Source of the DNA: Hyphomonas polymorpha PS728
GTDB taxonomy: Bacteria; Pseudomonadota; Alphaproteobacteria; Caulobacterales; Hyphomonadaceae
Assembly: GCF_000685315.1 (NCBI RefSeq)
Contig: NZ_ARYM01000011.1
Coordinates: 1-64,000 of the forward strand
DNA: 64,000 nucleotides
Reading direction: 5' to 3'
Both the position numbers and the translations under genes were made by a program. Position 1 is the stretch's first letter, and each line of letters opens with the position of its first letter. The notes under the pieces were generated by a model. The model ran no database searches. It had not been told where the DNA came from and saw only the letters and a list, made by a program, of their open reading frames with translations. Shown here one piece after another: positions 26,958-36,454 of this stretch.

Positions 26958-27401
26958 CTATCCCTTTCGGAGTTTGATTTCCTTGAAACGCTGCGTGAAT
27001 TCCGCCGACAGATCAGCCAGCGTCACGGACGCAAACCGCTCCAGCAGCAGCGCCTCGGCCTGCGCAAAGGCCTCGTCCAGCACCGCATTGACCGACTGCT
27101 CGACCAGGCATTCGGGCGTCTCATGCCGGTTGCCGATGGCAAATACGGTGGGCTCGCCCAAGGCCTCATGAAGTTGGCGAAGCGTGACGCTCGCAAGGTC
27201 TGCCTCGATCCGCCAGCCGCCGGAATGTCCGCGTTCGGAGCTGACAAGGCCCGCCTCGCGCAGAAGGCCCATCGTGCGGCGCACCACGACCGGATTTGTC
27301 CGCATACAGGCAGCAAGCTCGTCCGATGTCATCGGGCGGTCCTGCTCGGCCATATGCAGCAGGGCATGGAGCACGGAAGAAAGGCGGCTATCTCTTTTCA
27401 T
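26958..27401 (-). CDS. Rrf2-family transcriptional regulator
   Basis: A 147-residue winged-helix protein: KRDSRLSSVLHALLHMAEQ, then the recognition region SDELAACMRTNPVVVRRTMGLLREAGLVSSERGHSGGW. The Rrf2 members that bind Fe-S clusters carry three spaced cysteines; this one has only C32 and C98, so it is more likely a one-cysteine thiol sensor or a ligand-responsive type. It leads the two-gene unit with the CxxC flavoprotein, which suggests redox or electrophile control of that enzyme. Confidence 0.88.
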   Translation of the reverse strand: MKRDSRLSSVLHALLHMAEQDRPMTSDELAACMRTNPVVVRRTMGLLREAGLVSSERGHSGGWRIEADLASVTLRQLHEALGEPTVFAIGNRHETPECLVEQSVNAVLDEAFAQAEALLLERFASVTLADLSAEFTQRFKEIKLRKG

Positions 27402-27448
27402 GTAACTTCATTTATTACGTTATTGGCGTCGTTCAAGGGATAGCACAT

Positions 27449-27484
27449 AAAAAAGAGCGGCAGGGAAATTACCCCCTGCCGCTC
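27449..27484 (-). terminator. Rho-independent terminator of alaS
   Basis: On the minus strand GAGCGGCAGGG (27484-27474) pairs perfectly with CCCTGCCGCTC (27465-27455) over an 8-nt loop, followed by six U (27454-27449). It lies 33 nt after the alaS stop. Confidence 0.9.
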
Positions 27485-27516
27485 CTGGTCCTGGATCTGC
27501 CTTGCGGCGTGAAGGA

Positions 27517-30162
27517 TCAGCCCTTCAGCGCAGCGCGAACTGCTTCAAGCGCGTCATTGGCCTTGTCGGCATCCGGGCCACCGGCCTGCGCCATATCCGG
27601 ACGTCCGCCACCGCCCTGGCCACCGATGGCGCCAGCGGCGGCCTTCACCAGTTCGACGGCAGAGAATCTGTCCGTCAGATCTTTTGTAACGCCGATCGCG
27701 ACGCCGGCCTTGCCGCCATCGGTGCCGACAAACACCACGACACCCGAGCCGATTTTCGACTTGGCTTCATCCACCAGCGCGCGCAGCTCCTTGCCGCCAA
27801 CGCCTTCTGCGACGCGGGCGATCAGGTTCACGCCATTGATGACTTCCGGCCCGGCCGGCGCGCCGCCGCCCCCGCCCATCGCCAGCTTGCGCTTGGCCTC
27901 GCTGAGCTCCCGCTCGAGCGTGCGGCGCTCCTCGGTGAGGGCGGCCACACGGCGCGGAAGATCCTTGAGCGGAACTTTGAGGCTCTCGGCAATGTCCGCA
28001 GCAATCTGCGCGCGGCCCTTCAGATAGGCCAGCGCCTCGGCGCCGGTTGTCGCCTCGATCCGCCGGATACCGGCAGACACGCCGCTTTCGGAAATGATCG
28101 TGAAGACAGCGATATCGCCGGAGCGGGACACATGCGTGCCCCCGCACAGCTCGACCGAATAGGGCCGGTCTCCGTCACCGGGCTCGCCCATCGACAGCAC
28201 ACGGACTTCATCGCCATACTTCTCACCGAAAAGTGCCAGCGCGCCCGCCTCGATCGCCTTTTCCGGCGTCATCACCTTCATGCCCGTTTCGATATTGGCG
28301 CGGATCTGCGCGTTGACCTGATCCTCGATCGCCTCCAGCTGGGCCGGGGTGACGGGCGCGCCATGCGAGAAGTCAAACCGGAAACGGTCTGCCTCCACCA
28401 GCGAGCCTTTCTGCGTGACATGCTCGCCCAGCACGCGGCGCAGCGCGGCATGCATCAGGTGGGTGGCCGAATGGTTGGCCATGATGGCCTTGCGGCGCGC
28501 AGCATTGACCATCATCTGGGCCTTGGCGCCGGTTTTGACCGAGCCGGACACCAGTTCGCCGATATGCACATGCAGGTCGCCCGCACGTTTCTGAACGTCG
28601 CGCACGATGAAACGGGCGCCGCCCTCGAAGACGATTTCGCCATGGTCGCCCGCCTGCCCGCCGGATTCGGCATAGAAGGGCGTCGTGTCGAACACGAGTT
28701 CGGCAGGGCCTGCGGCGAGCGTCTCTGTCAGTGCGCCGCCGGTGGCGATGGCCACGAGCTTGCCCTCACCCGACGTGCCGGCATAGCCGGTAAACTTCGT
28801 GGCGCCCTTCTCGTCGCGTACGGAGAACCAGATTTCATCCGTTGCCTGATCGCCCGAGGAAAAGCCCCCGGCGCGGCTGGTCTCGCGCTGGGCGTCCAGC
28901 GCCGTTTCAAAGCCGGCGACATCGACCTCAAGACCGCGGCCGCGCAGGATGTCCTGCGTCAGGTCGAGCGGGAAGCCGTAGGTATCCGACAGGCGGAAGG
29001 CCACATCGCCGGGCAATGCCGCGCCGGGAGCGAGTTCCGAAACCGCCTTGTCCAGCAGGCTGAGGCCGTTGCCCAGCGTGCGCTGGAAGCGGGCTTCTTC
29101 CTGCTCGATGGCCGCTTCAATGGCCACCTTGGCGCGGCCAAGCTCGGGATAGGCCTTGCCCATTTCGGCAATCAGCGCCGGCACCAGCCTGTGCATCAGC
29201 GGCTCGCGCGCGCCCAGCATGTGGCCATGGCGCATGGCGCGGCGCATGATCCGGCGCAGCACATAGCCGCGGCCCTCATTCGACGGCAGCACACCATCAG
29301 CCACAAGGAAAGCAGAGGTGCGCAGATGGTCGGCGATGACGCGGAAGGACGCGGTCTTGTCGCCAGCGGCCTTCTGGCCATAGACCTCTTCCTCGGCCGC
29401 GATCAGCGCCTTGAAGAGATCAATGTCGTAATTGTTGTGAACGCCCTGCAGCACGGCGGCCACCCGCTCGAGCCCCATGCCGGTATCGATGGAGGGCTTG
29501 GGCAGGTTGGTGCGCGCGCCGCCTTCATGCTGCTCGAACTGCATGAAAACGAGGTTCCAGATCTCGATGAACCGGTCGCCATCCTGCTCGGCGCTGCCGG
29601 GGGGGCCGCCCCAGACCTTGTCGCCATGATCGAAAAAGATTTCCGAACAGGGACCGCAGGGGCCCGTATCGCCCATCGACCAGAAATTGTCGCTGGTGGC
29701 GATGCGGATGATCTTGGAATCGTCAAAGCCTGCCACTTTCTTCCAGATGGCAGCGGCCTCGTCATCTTCGGCATAGACGGTGACCAGCAGACGCTTGGCG
29801 TCAAGGCCGTATTCCTTTGTCACCAGCTCCCAGGCCAGCGCGATGGCGTCATCCTTGAAATAGTCGCCAAAGGAGAAGTTCCCCAGCATTTCAAAGAAGG
29901 TGTGGTGGCGGGCGGTGTAGCCGACATTGTCGAGGTCGTTATGCTTGCCGCCGGCGCGAACGCATTTCTGCGAGGTGGTCGCGCGGGGCGCGAACGGCTT
30001 CTCGGCGCCTGTGAAGATATTCTTGAAGGGCACCATGCCCGCATTCACGAACAGGAGCGTGGGATCATTCTGCGGCACCAGCGGCGCGGAGGGGCGCCGG
30101 GCATGCCCGTTTTTCTCGAAAAAGCCGAGGAAAGTTTCCCGGATATCATTGACGCCGTTCAT
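27517..30162 (-). CDS. alaS: Alanine--tRNA ligase
   Basis: A full-length 881-residue class II synthetase that charges and edits tRNA-Ala. The catalytic domain starts [20 protein letters not shown] and contains [13 protein letters not shown] and GMGLERV. The editing domain has the zinc-binding [12 protein letters not shown] and [11 protein letters not shown] motifs. A C-terminal C-Ala part ends with a Gly-rich stretch ([21 protein letters not shown]). A long open frame on the opposite strand is only its shadow. It lies downstream of recA on the same strand, separated by two hairpins. Confidence 0.98.
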   Translation of the reverse strand: MNGVNDIRETFLGFFEKNGHARRPSAPLVPQNDPTLLFVNAGMVPFKNIFTGAEKPFAPRATTSQKCVRAGGKHNDLDNVGYTARHHTFFEMLGNFSFGDYFKDDAIALAWELVTKEYGLDAKRLLVTVYAEDDEAAAIWKKVAGFDDSKIIRIATSDNFWSMGDTGPCGPCSEIFFDHGDKVWGGPPGSAEQDGDRFIEIWNLVFMQFEQHEGGARTNLPKPSIDTGMGLERVAAVLQGVHNNYDIDLFKALIAAEEEVYGQKAAGDKTASFRVIADHLRTSAFLVADGVLPSNEGRGYVLRRIMRRAMRHGHMLGAREPLMHRLVPALIAEMGKAYPELGRAKVAIEAAIEQEEARFQRTLGNGLSLLDKAVSELAPGAALPGDVAFRLSDTYGFPLDLTQDILRGRGLEVDVAGFETALDAQRETSRAGGFSSGDQATDEIWFSVRDEKGATKFTGYAGTSGEGKLVAIATGGALTETLAAGPAELVFDTTPFYAESGGQAGDHGEIVFEGGARFIVRDVQKRAGDLHVHIGELVSGSVKTGAKAQMMVNAARRKAIMANHSATHLMHAALRRVLGEHVTQKGSLVEADRFRFDFSHGAPVTPAQLEAIEDQVNAQIRANIETGMKVMTPEKAIEAGALALFGEKYGDEVRVLSMGEPGDGDRPYSVELCGGTHVSRSGDIAVFTIISESGVSAGIRRIEATTGAEALAYLKGRAQIAADIAESLKVPLKDLPRRVAALTEERRTLERELSEAKRKLAMGGGGGAPAGPEVINGVNLIARVAEGVGGKELRALVDEAKSKIGSGVVVFVGTDGGKAGVAIGVTKDLTDRFSAVELVKAAAGAIGGQGGGGRPDMAQAGGPDADKANDALEAVRAALKG

Positions 30163-30251
30163 GTGTCGTTTCTGGCCCTTACCGGTTCAACAAGAGGATA
30201 TGCCGGAATCAGACAGGAAACCGGCACATGAGTACACCGGCGATATAAAGG

Positions 30252-30330
30252 CCCCTTTGCGGCCCGCCAAGCTCGGCGTACCGCAAAGGGGGGAATCTTC
30301 CGGTCAGGAGATCAGATAGAGGACCGGAAG
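30252..30330 (-). terminator. Two hairpins after recA, possible terminator
   Basis: Just past the recA stop on the minus strand, CTTCCGGTC (30297-30305) pairs with GACCGGAAG (30322-30330). Then CCCCTTTGCGG (30252-30262) pairs exactly with CCGCAAAGGGG (30281-30291). The run after the second stem is only CCTTTATAT, so termination would be weak; the stems could instead stabilise the recA 3' end. Confidence 0.5.
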
Positions 30331-30340
30331 CCTTGTCATG

Positions 30341-31432
30341 TCAGCCTTCGGCGGCTTCGTCCTCGTCGCCATCCTCAGCTGCCATGCCGGCCGAGAGAAG
30401 TTCCTCGGCCAGAAGCCCTGCATTCCGGCGGACGGCATCTTCGATCTCGTTGGCCATCGCCGGATTATCCTTGAGGAATTGCCGCGCCTTTTCACGGCCC
30501 TGGCCAATACGCTCCCCATTATAGGAGAACCAGGAGCCGGATTTTTCCACGACATTCGCCTTGACGCCGAGATCGATCAGCTCGCCCGTCTTGGAGATGC
30601 CTTCCCCATAAATGATATCAAACTCGACCTGGCGGAAAGGCGGCGCCACCTTGTTCTTGACGACTTTGACGCGCGTCTGGTTGCCGATGACTTCCTCGCG
30701 GTCCTTGATCTGGCCGATACGGCGGATGTCGAGGCGCACAGAAGCGTAGAATTTCAAGGCGTTACCGCCTGTCGTCGTTTCCGGGTTGCCGAACATGACG
30801 CCAATCTTCATCCGGATCTGGTTGATGAAGATGACCATGCATTTCGATTTGGAGATCGAGCCGGTCAGCTTGCGCAGCGCCTGGCTCATCAGACGGGCCT
30901 GCAGACCCGGCAGCTGGTCGCCCATCTCGCCTTCAATCTCGGCGCGCGGGGTCAGGGCCGCCACCGAGTCGATGACCAGAAGGTCCACCGCGCCCGAACG
31001 CACCAGCGTATCGGCAATCTCCAGCGCCTGCTCGCCCGTATCGGGCTGCGACACCAGCAGATCGTCCAGATCCACGCCGAGCTTGGAGGCGTAGACCGGA
31101 TCCAAGGCGTGTTCCGCGTCGATGAAGGCGCAGACGCCGCCATTCTTCTGGGCTTCGGCCACACAATGCAGCGACAGCGTCGTTTTGCCCGAGCTTTCCG
31201 GCCCGAAAATCTCGATGATACGGCCTTTGGGCAGGCCGCCGATGCCAAGGGCGATATCCAGCCCGAGCGAGCCGGTCGAAACCGCCTCGATATCGAGAGC
31301 TTTCTTGTCGCCCAGGCGCATGACCGAGCCCTTGCCAAAGGACCGCTCAATATTGCTGAGCGCAGTTTCAAGGGCCTTCTGCTTATCCACGCCGGATTCC
31401 TTGTCCACGAGAGTGAGAGCGGGTTTGGTCAC
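30341..31432 (-). CDS. recA: Recombinase A
   Basis: The strand-exchange ATPase of homologous recombination and coprotease for LexA. From the GTG at 31432 the protein has 363 residues, with Walker [10 protein letters not shown] at 77-85, the DAEHALDP segment, [10 protein letters not shown] (Walker B) and [25 protein letters not shown] (loop L2), and a typical acidic tail. Two upstream ATGs (31456, 31489) are in frame. The GTG is preferred because AAGGAG lies 7 nt before it and the N-terminus then matches alphaproteobacterial RecA. A LexA-like site lies about 90 nt upstream. Confidence 0.96.
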   Translation of the reverse strand: MTKPALTLVDKESGVDKQKALETALSNIERSFGKGSVMRLGDKKALDIEAVSTGSLGLDIALGIGGLPKGRIIEIFGPESSGKTTLSLHCVAEAQKNGGVCAFIDAEHALDPVYASKLGVDLDDLLVSQPDTGEQALEIADTLVRSGAVDLLVIDSVAALTPRAEIEGEMGDQLPGLQARLMSQALRKLTGSISKSKCMVIFINQIRMKIGVMFGNPETTTGGNALKFYASVRLDIRRIGQIKDREEVIGNQTRVKVVKNKVAPPFRQVEFDIIYGEGISKTGELIDLGVKANVVEKSGSWFSYNGERIGQGREKARQFLKDNPAMANEIEDAVRRNAGLLAEELLSAGMAAEDGDEDEAAEG

Positions 31433-31510
31433 GAGTCGTCTCCTTAGGTCTACCATGAGGGCCCGTTTGGCAAGGCCCCCGATTGCCATCTCAATCGTAG
31501 ATGTACCATG

Positions 31511-31536
31511 TTTGTTCTCTAGAACAAAGCGGAAAC
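31511..31536 (-). promoter_or_regulatory. Candidate LexA/SOS operator of recA with overlapping palindrome
   Basis: On the minus strand GTTT-CCGCTTT-GTTC (31536-31522) is a one-mismatch version of the alphaproteobacterial LexA box GTTC-N7-GTTC and shares the TTTGTTCT segment with the perfect box at uvrA. It overlaps an inverted repeat TTTGTTCT-CT-AGAACAAA (31511-31528). Position about 90-105 nt before the recA start fits an operator. Confidence 0.6.
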
Positions 31537-31587
31537 TTGTGAACAGCCTGACTTTCCATACCCCCCTTTTTCAGGCAAGGTGACCTC

Positions 31588-31797
31588 ATGCTTACACGAC
31601 CCGGTTCCGATGGCGGCGAAGCCCGCGTGATCTTTGGAGACAACGACTTCGAGCAGCTATCTGCTGGAAGTTACGTCACATGCGCGGTCACTGGCCGCAA
31701 AATCCCGCTCGGCGCCCTGCGCTACTGGAGCGTCGATCTTCAGGAAGCATACTGGGACGCTGAAGCCGCTTCCCAGAGGCTGGCGCCCAAGCGTTGA
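31588..31797 (+). CDS. DUF2093 family protein
   Basis: A 69-residue protein with the DUF2093 pattern: EARVIFGDNDFEQLSAGSYV, CAVTGRKIPLGALRYWSV and LQEAYWDAEAA. The family is small, alphaproteobacterial and of unknown function; the single Cys-x-x-x-G motif might bind metal with a partner. The stop overlaps the next start (TGATG). It diverges from recA. Confidence 0.85.
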   Translation: MLTRPGSDGGEARVIFGDNDFEQLSAGSYVTCAVTGRKIPLGALRYWSVDLQEAYWDAEAASQRLAPKR

Positions 31798-32732
31798 TGC
31801 GGGCCGCAGCCGGCTGCTTTTCCACACCACTAATTGCCGCGCTGCTGCTTGCAGGATGCTCGGTAGCGGCAACCCCGTCCGAACTGCCCGCCATGGCGCC
31901 CCCGGAAACGGAAGCGGCCATCCCGGCGGCAGACGCGGCCACCTGTTTTGGCATTCTGAGGCAGGGCGGCCTGATCATCTGCCCGGCTGAGACAGGTAGT
32001 CTCGTCGAGTTCGGCGAGATGCGCCTGAGCGTGGGCGAAACGGGAACCGCGCAATATGGCCTGCCCCGCACCCTGCCGGCGGAAATCGAAGTCCGCCGGG
32101 ACGGGATCGCCACGCGCCTGCCCATCGCGCCGCGCGAGGATGAACTCCGCGTCGTGCCTGGCTTTGACTGCGACAAGATCGATGCGCGCACGCCGGCCCA
32201 GAAGGCCCATGCCGCCGATAGCTGGACCAAGAAACAGGCGGGCTTTGCCAGCCTCAATCCGGGCCGGGGCGCGCTGGACGGGTTCATCCTGCCGGCGGAC
32301 GCCCCGCCCTCTTCACCCTTCGGGCCGACGCGGAAATATGTTGGTGTTTCAAAGAGCAGCGGCAAACCCTGCGAGTCGCTATCGGTGCATCAAGGGTTTG
32401 ACCTTGCTGCGCCGGTTGGCACGCCCGTGGTCGCCCCGGCCGCCGGGATTGTGACGCTGGCAGACCCCGACCTCTATTATGAAGGCGGCACGATTTTCCT
32501 CGATCACGGCCACGGCCTGCTTTCGGTGTTCATGCACCTGTCGGAAGTCACGGTCGCCGCTGGCGACGAAGTGAGACGCGGCGACCTCATCGCGAAGACG
32601 GGAAACACCGGGCGCAGCACAGGCCCGCATCTTCACTGGGCGGTAAAATGGCGTAATCCGGATACGGAGAACCGGGGCGGGGACTATTATATCGACCCCG
32701 CGCTGCTGCTTGAACTGCCCGTAATCGACTGA
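31797..32732 (+). CDS. M23-family metallopeptidase lipoprotein
   Basis: A 311-residue protein with lipoprotein signal (LIAALLLAGC, cysteine 21) and a C-terminal LytM/M23 domain. The zinc ligands are in VHQGFDLAAPVGTPV (H-x-x-x-D) and GPHLHWAVKW (HxH). M23 enzymes cut peptidoglycan cross-bridges or activate amidases. Four cysteines before the domain may form disulfides. ATG 31797 overlaps the DUF2093 stop; a TTG one codon earlier is unlikely. Confidence 0.9.
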   Translation: MRAAAGCFSTPLIAALLLAGCSVAATPSELPAMAPPETEAAIPAADAATCFGILRQGGLIICPAETGSLVEFGEMRLSVGETGTAQYGLPRTLPAEIEVRRDGIATRLPIAPREDELRVVPGFDCDKIDARTPAQKAHAADSWTKKQAGFASLNPGRGALDGFILPADAPPSSPFGPTRKYVGVSKSSGKPCESLSVHQGFDLAAPVGTPVVAPAAGIVTLADPDLYYEGGTIFLDHGHGLLSVFMHLSEVTVAAGDEVRRGDLIAKTGNTGRSTGPHLHWAVKWRNPDTENRGGDYYIDPALLLELPVID

Positions 32733-32736
32733 CGCC

Positions 32737-33576
32737 ATGCCCGGCGCCGCCACCCACGCCCGCGAGCCGCAGAGCGAAATTGCCCTGCATGTCGCCGTCT
32801 GGATCCACCGCGCGATCGATGCGGCCCCCGCCGGACATATCCCGTTGCTGTTTCTCTCCGGCGCGCAAGGCTCGGGCAAGTCAACGGCATTGCGCCAGGC
32901 TGTTTCGATGCTGCCCGAGCCGGTAGCCGGGGCGAGCCTTGACGATTTTTACCTGACGAAAGCCGAGCGGGCAGGCCTTGCCCGCCGCGTCAGTCCGCTT
33001 TTTGCAACGCGCGGTCCTCCGGGCACGCATGATCTTGCGCTTCTGCGCGAAACCGTTGCCCTTCTGCGCGGCGCCACCGGCACTTCCGGCACATTGATCC
33101 CCGCCTTCGACAAGCTCGCCGACGACCGGTCCGAGCGCGAGACCTGGTACAGCTTCTCGGGGCGCCCGGCGGCCATTGTGATCGAAGGCTGGATGATGGG
33201 CGCGCTGCCCGAGGCGGGCGCCGCCGATGCCCCGCCCCTCAATGCGGTGGAGGAGGAAGATGCTTCCGGCGTGTGGCGCCGCTATCAGGAAGACGCCCTT
33301 GCCGGGGACTATGCTGCGCTATGGGACAGCGCCGATGGCTTCTGCCACATCCTCGCCCCTGGCTTTGACACGGTGCTGGGCTGGCGGCTGGAACAGGAAG
33401 AGGCCTTGTGGCGCGCGCGGGGCGAGGCGATGCCGCATGAGCGGCGCGCCTGGGCGGCCCGTTTCATCCAGCATTATGAGCGGATCACCCGCCGAATGCT
33501 TTCCGGCGGGCGCCGTCCGGGGGCGGATATTCTGATTGATGCCCAGCGGCGCGTGCGCCCGCCTCAGTCTTCATAG
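32737..33576 (+). CDS. P-loop kinase, D-glycerate 3-kinase-like
   Basis: A 279-residue kinase with Walker A LSGAQGSGKST, the SLDDFYLT motif, RGPPGTHDLALL, PAFDKLADDRSE and IVIEGWMMG. This set matches the glycerate-kinase/YGR205W-type branch of the phosphoribulokinase-uridine kinase superfamily. The likely reaction is phosphorylation of glycerate to 3-phosphoglycerate, which would fit the glycine and C2 metabolism also encoded here; specificity is inferred. It starts 4 nt after the M23 gene. Confidence 0.75.
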   Translation: MPGAATHAREPQSEIALHVAVWIHRAIDAAPAGHIPLLFLSGAQGSGKSTALRQAVSMLPEPVAGASLDDFYLTKAERAGLARRVSPLFATRGPPGTHDLALLRETVALLRGATGTSGTLIPAFDKLADDRSERETWYSFSGRPAAIVIEGWMMGALPEAGAADAPPLNAVEEEDASGVWRRYQEDALAGDYAALWDSADGFCHILAPGFDTVLGWRLEQEEALWRARGEAMPHERRAWAARFIQHYERITRRMLSGGRRPGADILIDAQRRVRPPQSS

Positions 33577-34346
33577 AGTTCTCGGGCAGCAAGGCTGGCT
33601 TCCGTTTCATACCGGCTGATCAGCGTTTCGCCCGCTTCCACCTGGCGCAGCCAATTGCGGTTGGCGCTGGGGGAAACGAAATAAAGACCAGAAAACTCGC
33701 CCGACAGCATGCCCTGAACAACGCTGAGAAACGGGGTTATGGTGATTGAAATCTCCTCAGCTTCGCCAGATTGCGGTAGGCTTGCCTGCGCCCGCCGGGC
33801 CAGCGCTTCGGCATCCTCATAGCGCACGAAAAGCGGTATACGGAATACCCCGCCGGCATCAATATTCACCGCCTCTCCGGAAGCAAACTGCACCAGAAAC
33901 AGCGCCGGGGCCTCCGGGGTTGTGCCTGCCCGTTCGGCCTGGCGCTGGGATGTCAGCCAAATATGGTCGCCGCCGGAGAGGATCAGATCTGCTGCGCTGA
34001 CAATCCTTGCTTCGGTCATGTCGGCAAGCCCCGCGCCCAGCATGTCGATATAGGCCGCGTCCATGTCGAGATAGGCGAAGGGGCGGGTAACCGTCACGCC
34101 GCCCCCCTCATTCTGGGCCAGGCGCGGCTCGCCGGTGGCCGTATCCACGGGCACGATGGCCGAGAAAGACGCCATCGCGGCCTGTATCTCCGCAACGATG
34201 GGGTTGATCTGCGGCGCTGCTTCTTCAGCCTGCACGGCGCCTGCGCCGAAGATCAACAGAAGGCTCAGGATCAGCCCAGAAAGAACGCGCGGAGGCGCCG
34301 CGCTCTCAGAGCGGCCAACCCTGCGGATAAGATCAGCATACATCAT
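33564..34346 (-). CDS. Hypothetical exported protein
   Basis: A 260-residue protein with a signal sequence after a charged N-terminus (RVLSGLILSLLLIFGAGAVQA). The mature part includes PALFLVQFASGEAVNIDAGGVFRIPLFVRYEDAEALA, faintly like the repeated fold of Tic22-type proteins, but this is weak. The last codons overlap the 3' end of the kinase gene by 13 nt on the opposite strand. Two adjacent ATGs (34346, 34343) are possible starts; GGAG lies upstream. Confidence 0.6.
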   Translation of the reverse strand: MMYADLIRRVGRSESAAPPRVLSGLILSLLLIFGAGAVQAEEAAPQINPIVAEIQAAMASFSAIVPVDTATGEPRLAQNEGGGVTVTRPFAYLDMDAAYIDMLGAGLADMTEARIVSAADLILSGGDHIWLTSQRQAERAGTTPEAPALFLVQFASGEAVNIDAGGVFRIPLFVRYEDAEALARRAQASLPQSGEAEEISITITPFLSVVQGMLSGEFSGLYFVSPSANRNWLRQVEAGETLISRYETEASLAARELYED

Positions 34347-34444
34347 TCTCGCAATGCTCCCGTGATGAGGCTCAGCGCAGGCCAGACCTGCATCCGGAGT
34401 TGATCCGGCCGCACGCTGGCGTCAACACCCCTGAGCCGGGGGGG

Positions 34445-34912
34445 CTACCGCGCCTCTGGCGGCGCCACCGGCGCGAGATGGCTGTCGATTTCGGAAGCCA
34501 CCGGCCCCGGCCAGTCATCGGCCGTGCCCACGCAATCTCGCCGGAAGGCCGCATCCGTCCAGTCCACACTGTCTGGGCGGGCCGGGTCGCTGGTCAGGCT
34601 CAATTCCCAGTCCATCTGGCAGGCGCGTGTGGCAAAGCTGTAGGTGCAGACGGCAGCAGGCTCGGGATAGTCCTCATGGCCTTCGCCATAAGTGCATTCA
34701 TAGCCCGCCGCCTGAATCTGGGCCAGCGTTGCGGCGCGGCCCGCTTCCTGCGCGATGCGGGAAAAGTCATTCGCCAGCGCCGCCTGCAGCCGCGCGCCCT
34801 CTCCATGCTGCCAGTCATTGGCCTGATGAATTTCGGCAACTGTCTGAGGCTTGCCCGCCCCATGGGCGCACGCGGCCACCAGCACGGCCAGCCCTGCAAT
34901 TCCCACCCTCAT
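34445..34912 (-). CDS. Hypothetical lipoprotein
   Basis: A 155-residue protein: MRVGIAGLAVLVAAC gives a lipobox VAAC with the cysteine at 15. The mature part has four further cysteines (YECTYGEG, AVCTYSFATRACQM, RRDCVG), suggesting two disulfides. The longer GTG start at 34936 would include the GGAGGAGG ribosome binding site itself, so ATG 34912 is chosen. No family is recognised. Confidence 0.7.
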   Translation of the reverse strand: MRVGIAGLAVLVAACAHGAGKPQTVAEIHQANDWQHGEGARLQAALANDFSRIAQEAGRAATLAQIQAAGYECTYGEGHEDYPEPAAVCTYSFATRACQMDWELSLTSDPARPDSVDWTDAAFRRDCVGTADDWPGPVASEIDSHLAPVAPPEAR

Positions 34913-34981
34913 GAACCTGCGTCCTCCTCCGTTCACACCGCAATCAGTGCGCGCCGATTGCGGCGGAATGGAGGTGATGGG

Positions 34982-35959
34982 TCAGGGCTGAAGGATCGTC
35001 GCGCCGGTTGTCTTGCCGCTTTCGAGCGCCTTGTGCGCCTCGGCGGCATCTTTCAGGGTAAAGCGCTGGCCGATGTCTGCCTTGAACACGCCTGCCTTCA
35101 GGGCATCAAAGACGAGCCCCGCCCCGCGCGCCAGCGCGCCGGGCGCCTGGATGAAATTGAACACGCCGGGGCGCGTCATCACAAGGCTGCCCCCCTGGGC
35201 AAGGCGGGAGGGCGGGATCGGATCGACCGGGCCCGACGCGTTGCCATAAGTAATGAACCAGCCGCGTGGCTTGAGACTGCCGAGCGAGCCTTCGGCCGAA
35301 ATCCTGCCGACGCTGTCGAAAGCAATATCGACGCCCTTGCCGCCATTCAGTTCACGCACTTTCGCGGCCACGCCGTCATAGCCGACCGCCACTTCCGCCG
35401 CGCCGAGCGCCTTTGCCTTCTCTGCCTTCTCCTGGCTGGAGGTCACGCCGATCACGCGGGCGCCCAGATGCGCTGCCCAGGGCGTGAGGATAGAGCCGAC
35501 GCCGCCGACCGGTGCCCAGATCAGCGCCGTATCTCCCGGCTGGACCGGGCGGATCTCGAACAGCAGCATCCAGGCCGTCAGCCCCTTCAGCATGATCGCC
35601 GCGCCCTCTTCATCGCTGACGAACTCAGGCAGCTTCACCATGCTCGCCGCCGGGCCGGTATAGTGGGTCGCGTAGGTACCTCCGGCCAGATAGGCCACCC
35701 GGTCGCCGGGTTTCACATCGCTCACGCCTTCGCCCACCGCCTCGACCACACCGGCCGCTTCCGAGCCGAGCGTCACCGGAAGCTTCAGCGGATAGAGGCC
35801 GGAGCGGTGATAGGTGTCTATGAAGTTGAGGCCCACGGCGGTCTGGCGCACCAGCGCCTCGCCCGCGCCGGGCGCGCGCGGCTCCATGGCCTGAACCTCG
35901 AGCACCTCCGGCCCGCCTGTTTTCTGTATACGGATGGCATAGGGGGCGGTCTGCGTCAT
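34982..35959 (-). CDS. Zinc-independent quinone oxidoreductase (MDR family)
   Basis: A 325-residue medium-chain dehydrogenase/reductase like E. coli Qor. GLNFIDTYHRSGLYPLKLPV and LGSEAAGVVEAVGEGV belong to the GroES-like domain, and WAPVGGVGSILTPWAAHLGARVIGVTSS is the NADPH Rossmann motif. The structural-zinc cysteines of alcohol dehydrogenases are absent. The likely activity is NADPH-dependent reduction of quinones or enones. Confidence 0.88.
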   Translation of the reverse strand: MTQTAPYAIRIQKTGGPEVLEVQAMEPRAPGAGEALVRQTAVGLNFIDTYHRSGLYPLKLPVTLGSEAAGVVEAVGEGVSDVKPGDRVAYLAGGTYATHYTGPAASMVKLPEFVSDEEGAAIMLKGLTAWMLLFEIRPVQPGDTALIWAPVGGVGSILTPWAAHLGARVIGVTSSQEKAEKAKALGAAEVAVGYDGVAAKVRELNGGKGVDIAFDSVGRISAEGSLGSLKPRGWFITYGNASGPVDPIPPSRLAQGGSLVMTRPGVFNFIQAPGALARGAGLVFDALKAGVFKADIGQRFTLKDAAEAHKALESGKTTGATILQP

Positions 35960-36081
35960 GGGGTATCTCCTCTTGCGCCCGCTATGAAGCGCATATGCCC
36001 CCTAACGTCAATTTTCGATCAAGCCGCTCGACAGGCAAATTTGTTCCTGTTATGTTCGATTCATGGCTGAAGGAGGCAAAC

Positions 36082-36450
36082 ATGATCGGCTATGTAACAC
36101 TCGGAACAACGGACCTCGACCGGGCCGCCAAATTCTATGACGCAATTGCGGAGGAGCTTGGCACGCCTCGTATGTTTACGACCGACACTTTCATTGCCTG
36201 GGGCACGCCCGATGGCCCGGCCGGCATTGGCCTCTGCTATCCCCATGACGGGAACAAGATGAGCGTTGGCAACGGCGTGATGGTTGCCCTTCAGGCGAAG
36301 GACAAGGCGCAGGTAGACCGGCTGCACGCCATCGCGCTCGCCCAGGGCGGCACCTGCGAAGGCCCGCCCGGCCCGCGCGGCGACACCTTCTATGCCGGCT
36401 ATTTCCGCGATCTCGACGGCAACAAGCTCAACGCCTTCGTGATGGGTTGA
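36082..36450 (+). CDS. VOC (glyoxalase/bleomycin-resistance fold) protein
   Basis: A 122-residue single-domain vicinal-oxygen-chelate protein: MIGYVTLGTTDLDRAAKFYDAI at the start and YAGYFRDLDGNKLNAFVMG at the end give the paired beta-alpha-beta-beta-beta modules. AAGGAGG lies 6 nt before ATG 36082, which decides the start over the longer frame from 35995. The substrate is not predictable. It converges with the enoyl-CoA hydratase gene, 4 nt apart. Confidence 0.85.
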   Translation: MIGYVTLGTTDLDRAAKFYDAIAEELGTPRMFTTDTFIAWGTPDGPAGIGLCYPHDGNKMSVGNGVMVALQAKDKAQVDRLHAIALAQGGTCEGPPGPRGDTFYAGYFRDLDGNKLNAFVMG

Positions 36451-36454
36451 GGCG

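Noticed and set aside
27285-27305. GACCGGATTTGTCCG resembling the phased TGTCC repeat
   Set aside because: It encodes MRTNPVVVRR, a conserved helix of Rrf2 proteins, and has a single unit without phasing; chance similarity.
27502-30231. A 909-codon open frame on the plus strand opposite alaS
   Set aside because: It is an artefact of codon bias in a GC-rich gene: alaS on the other strand is full-length with all motifs, and the antisense protein has no recognisable domain.
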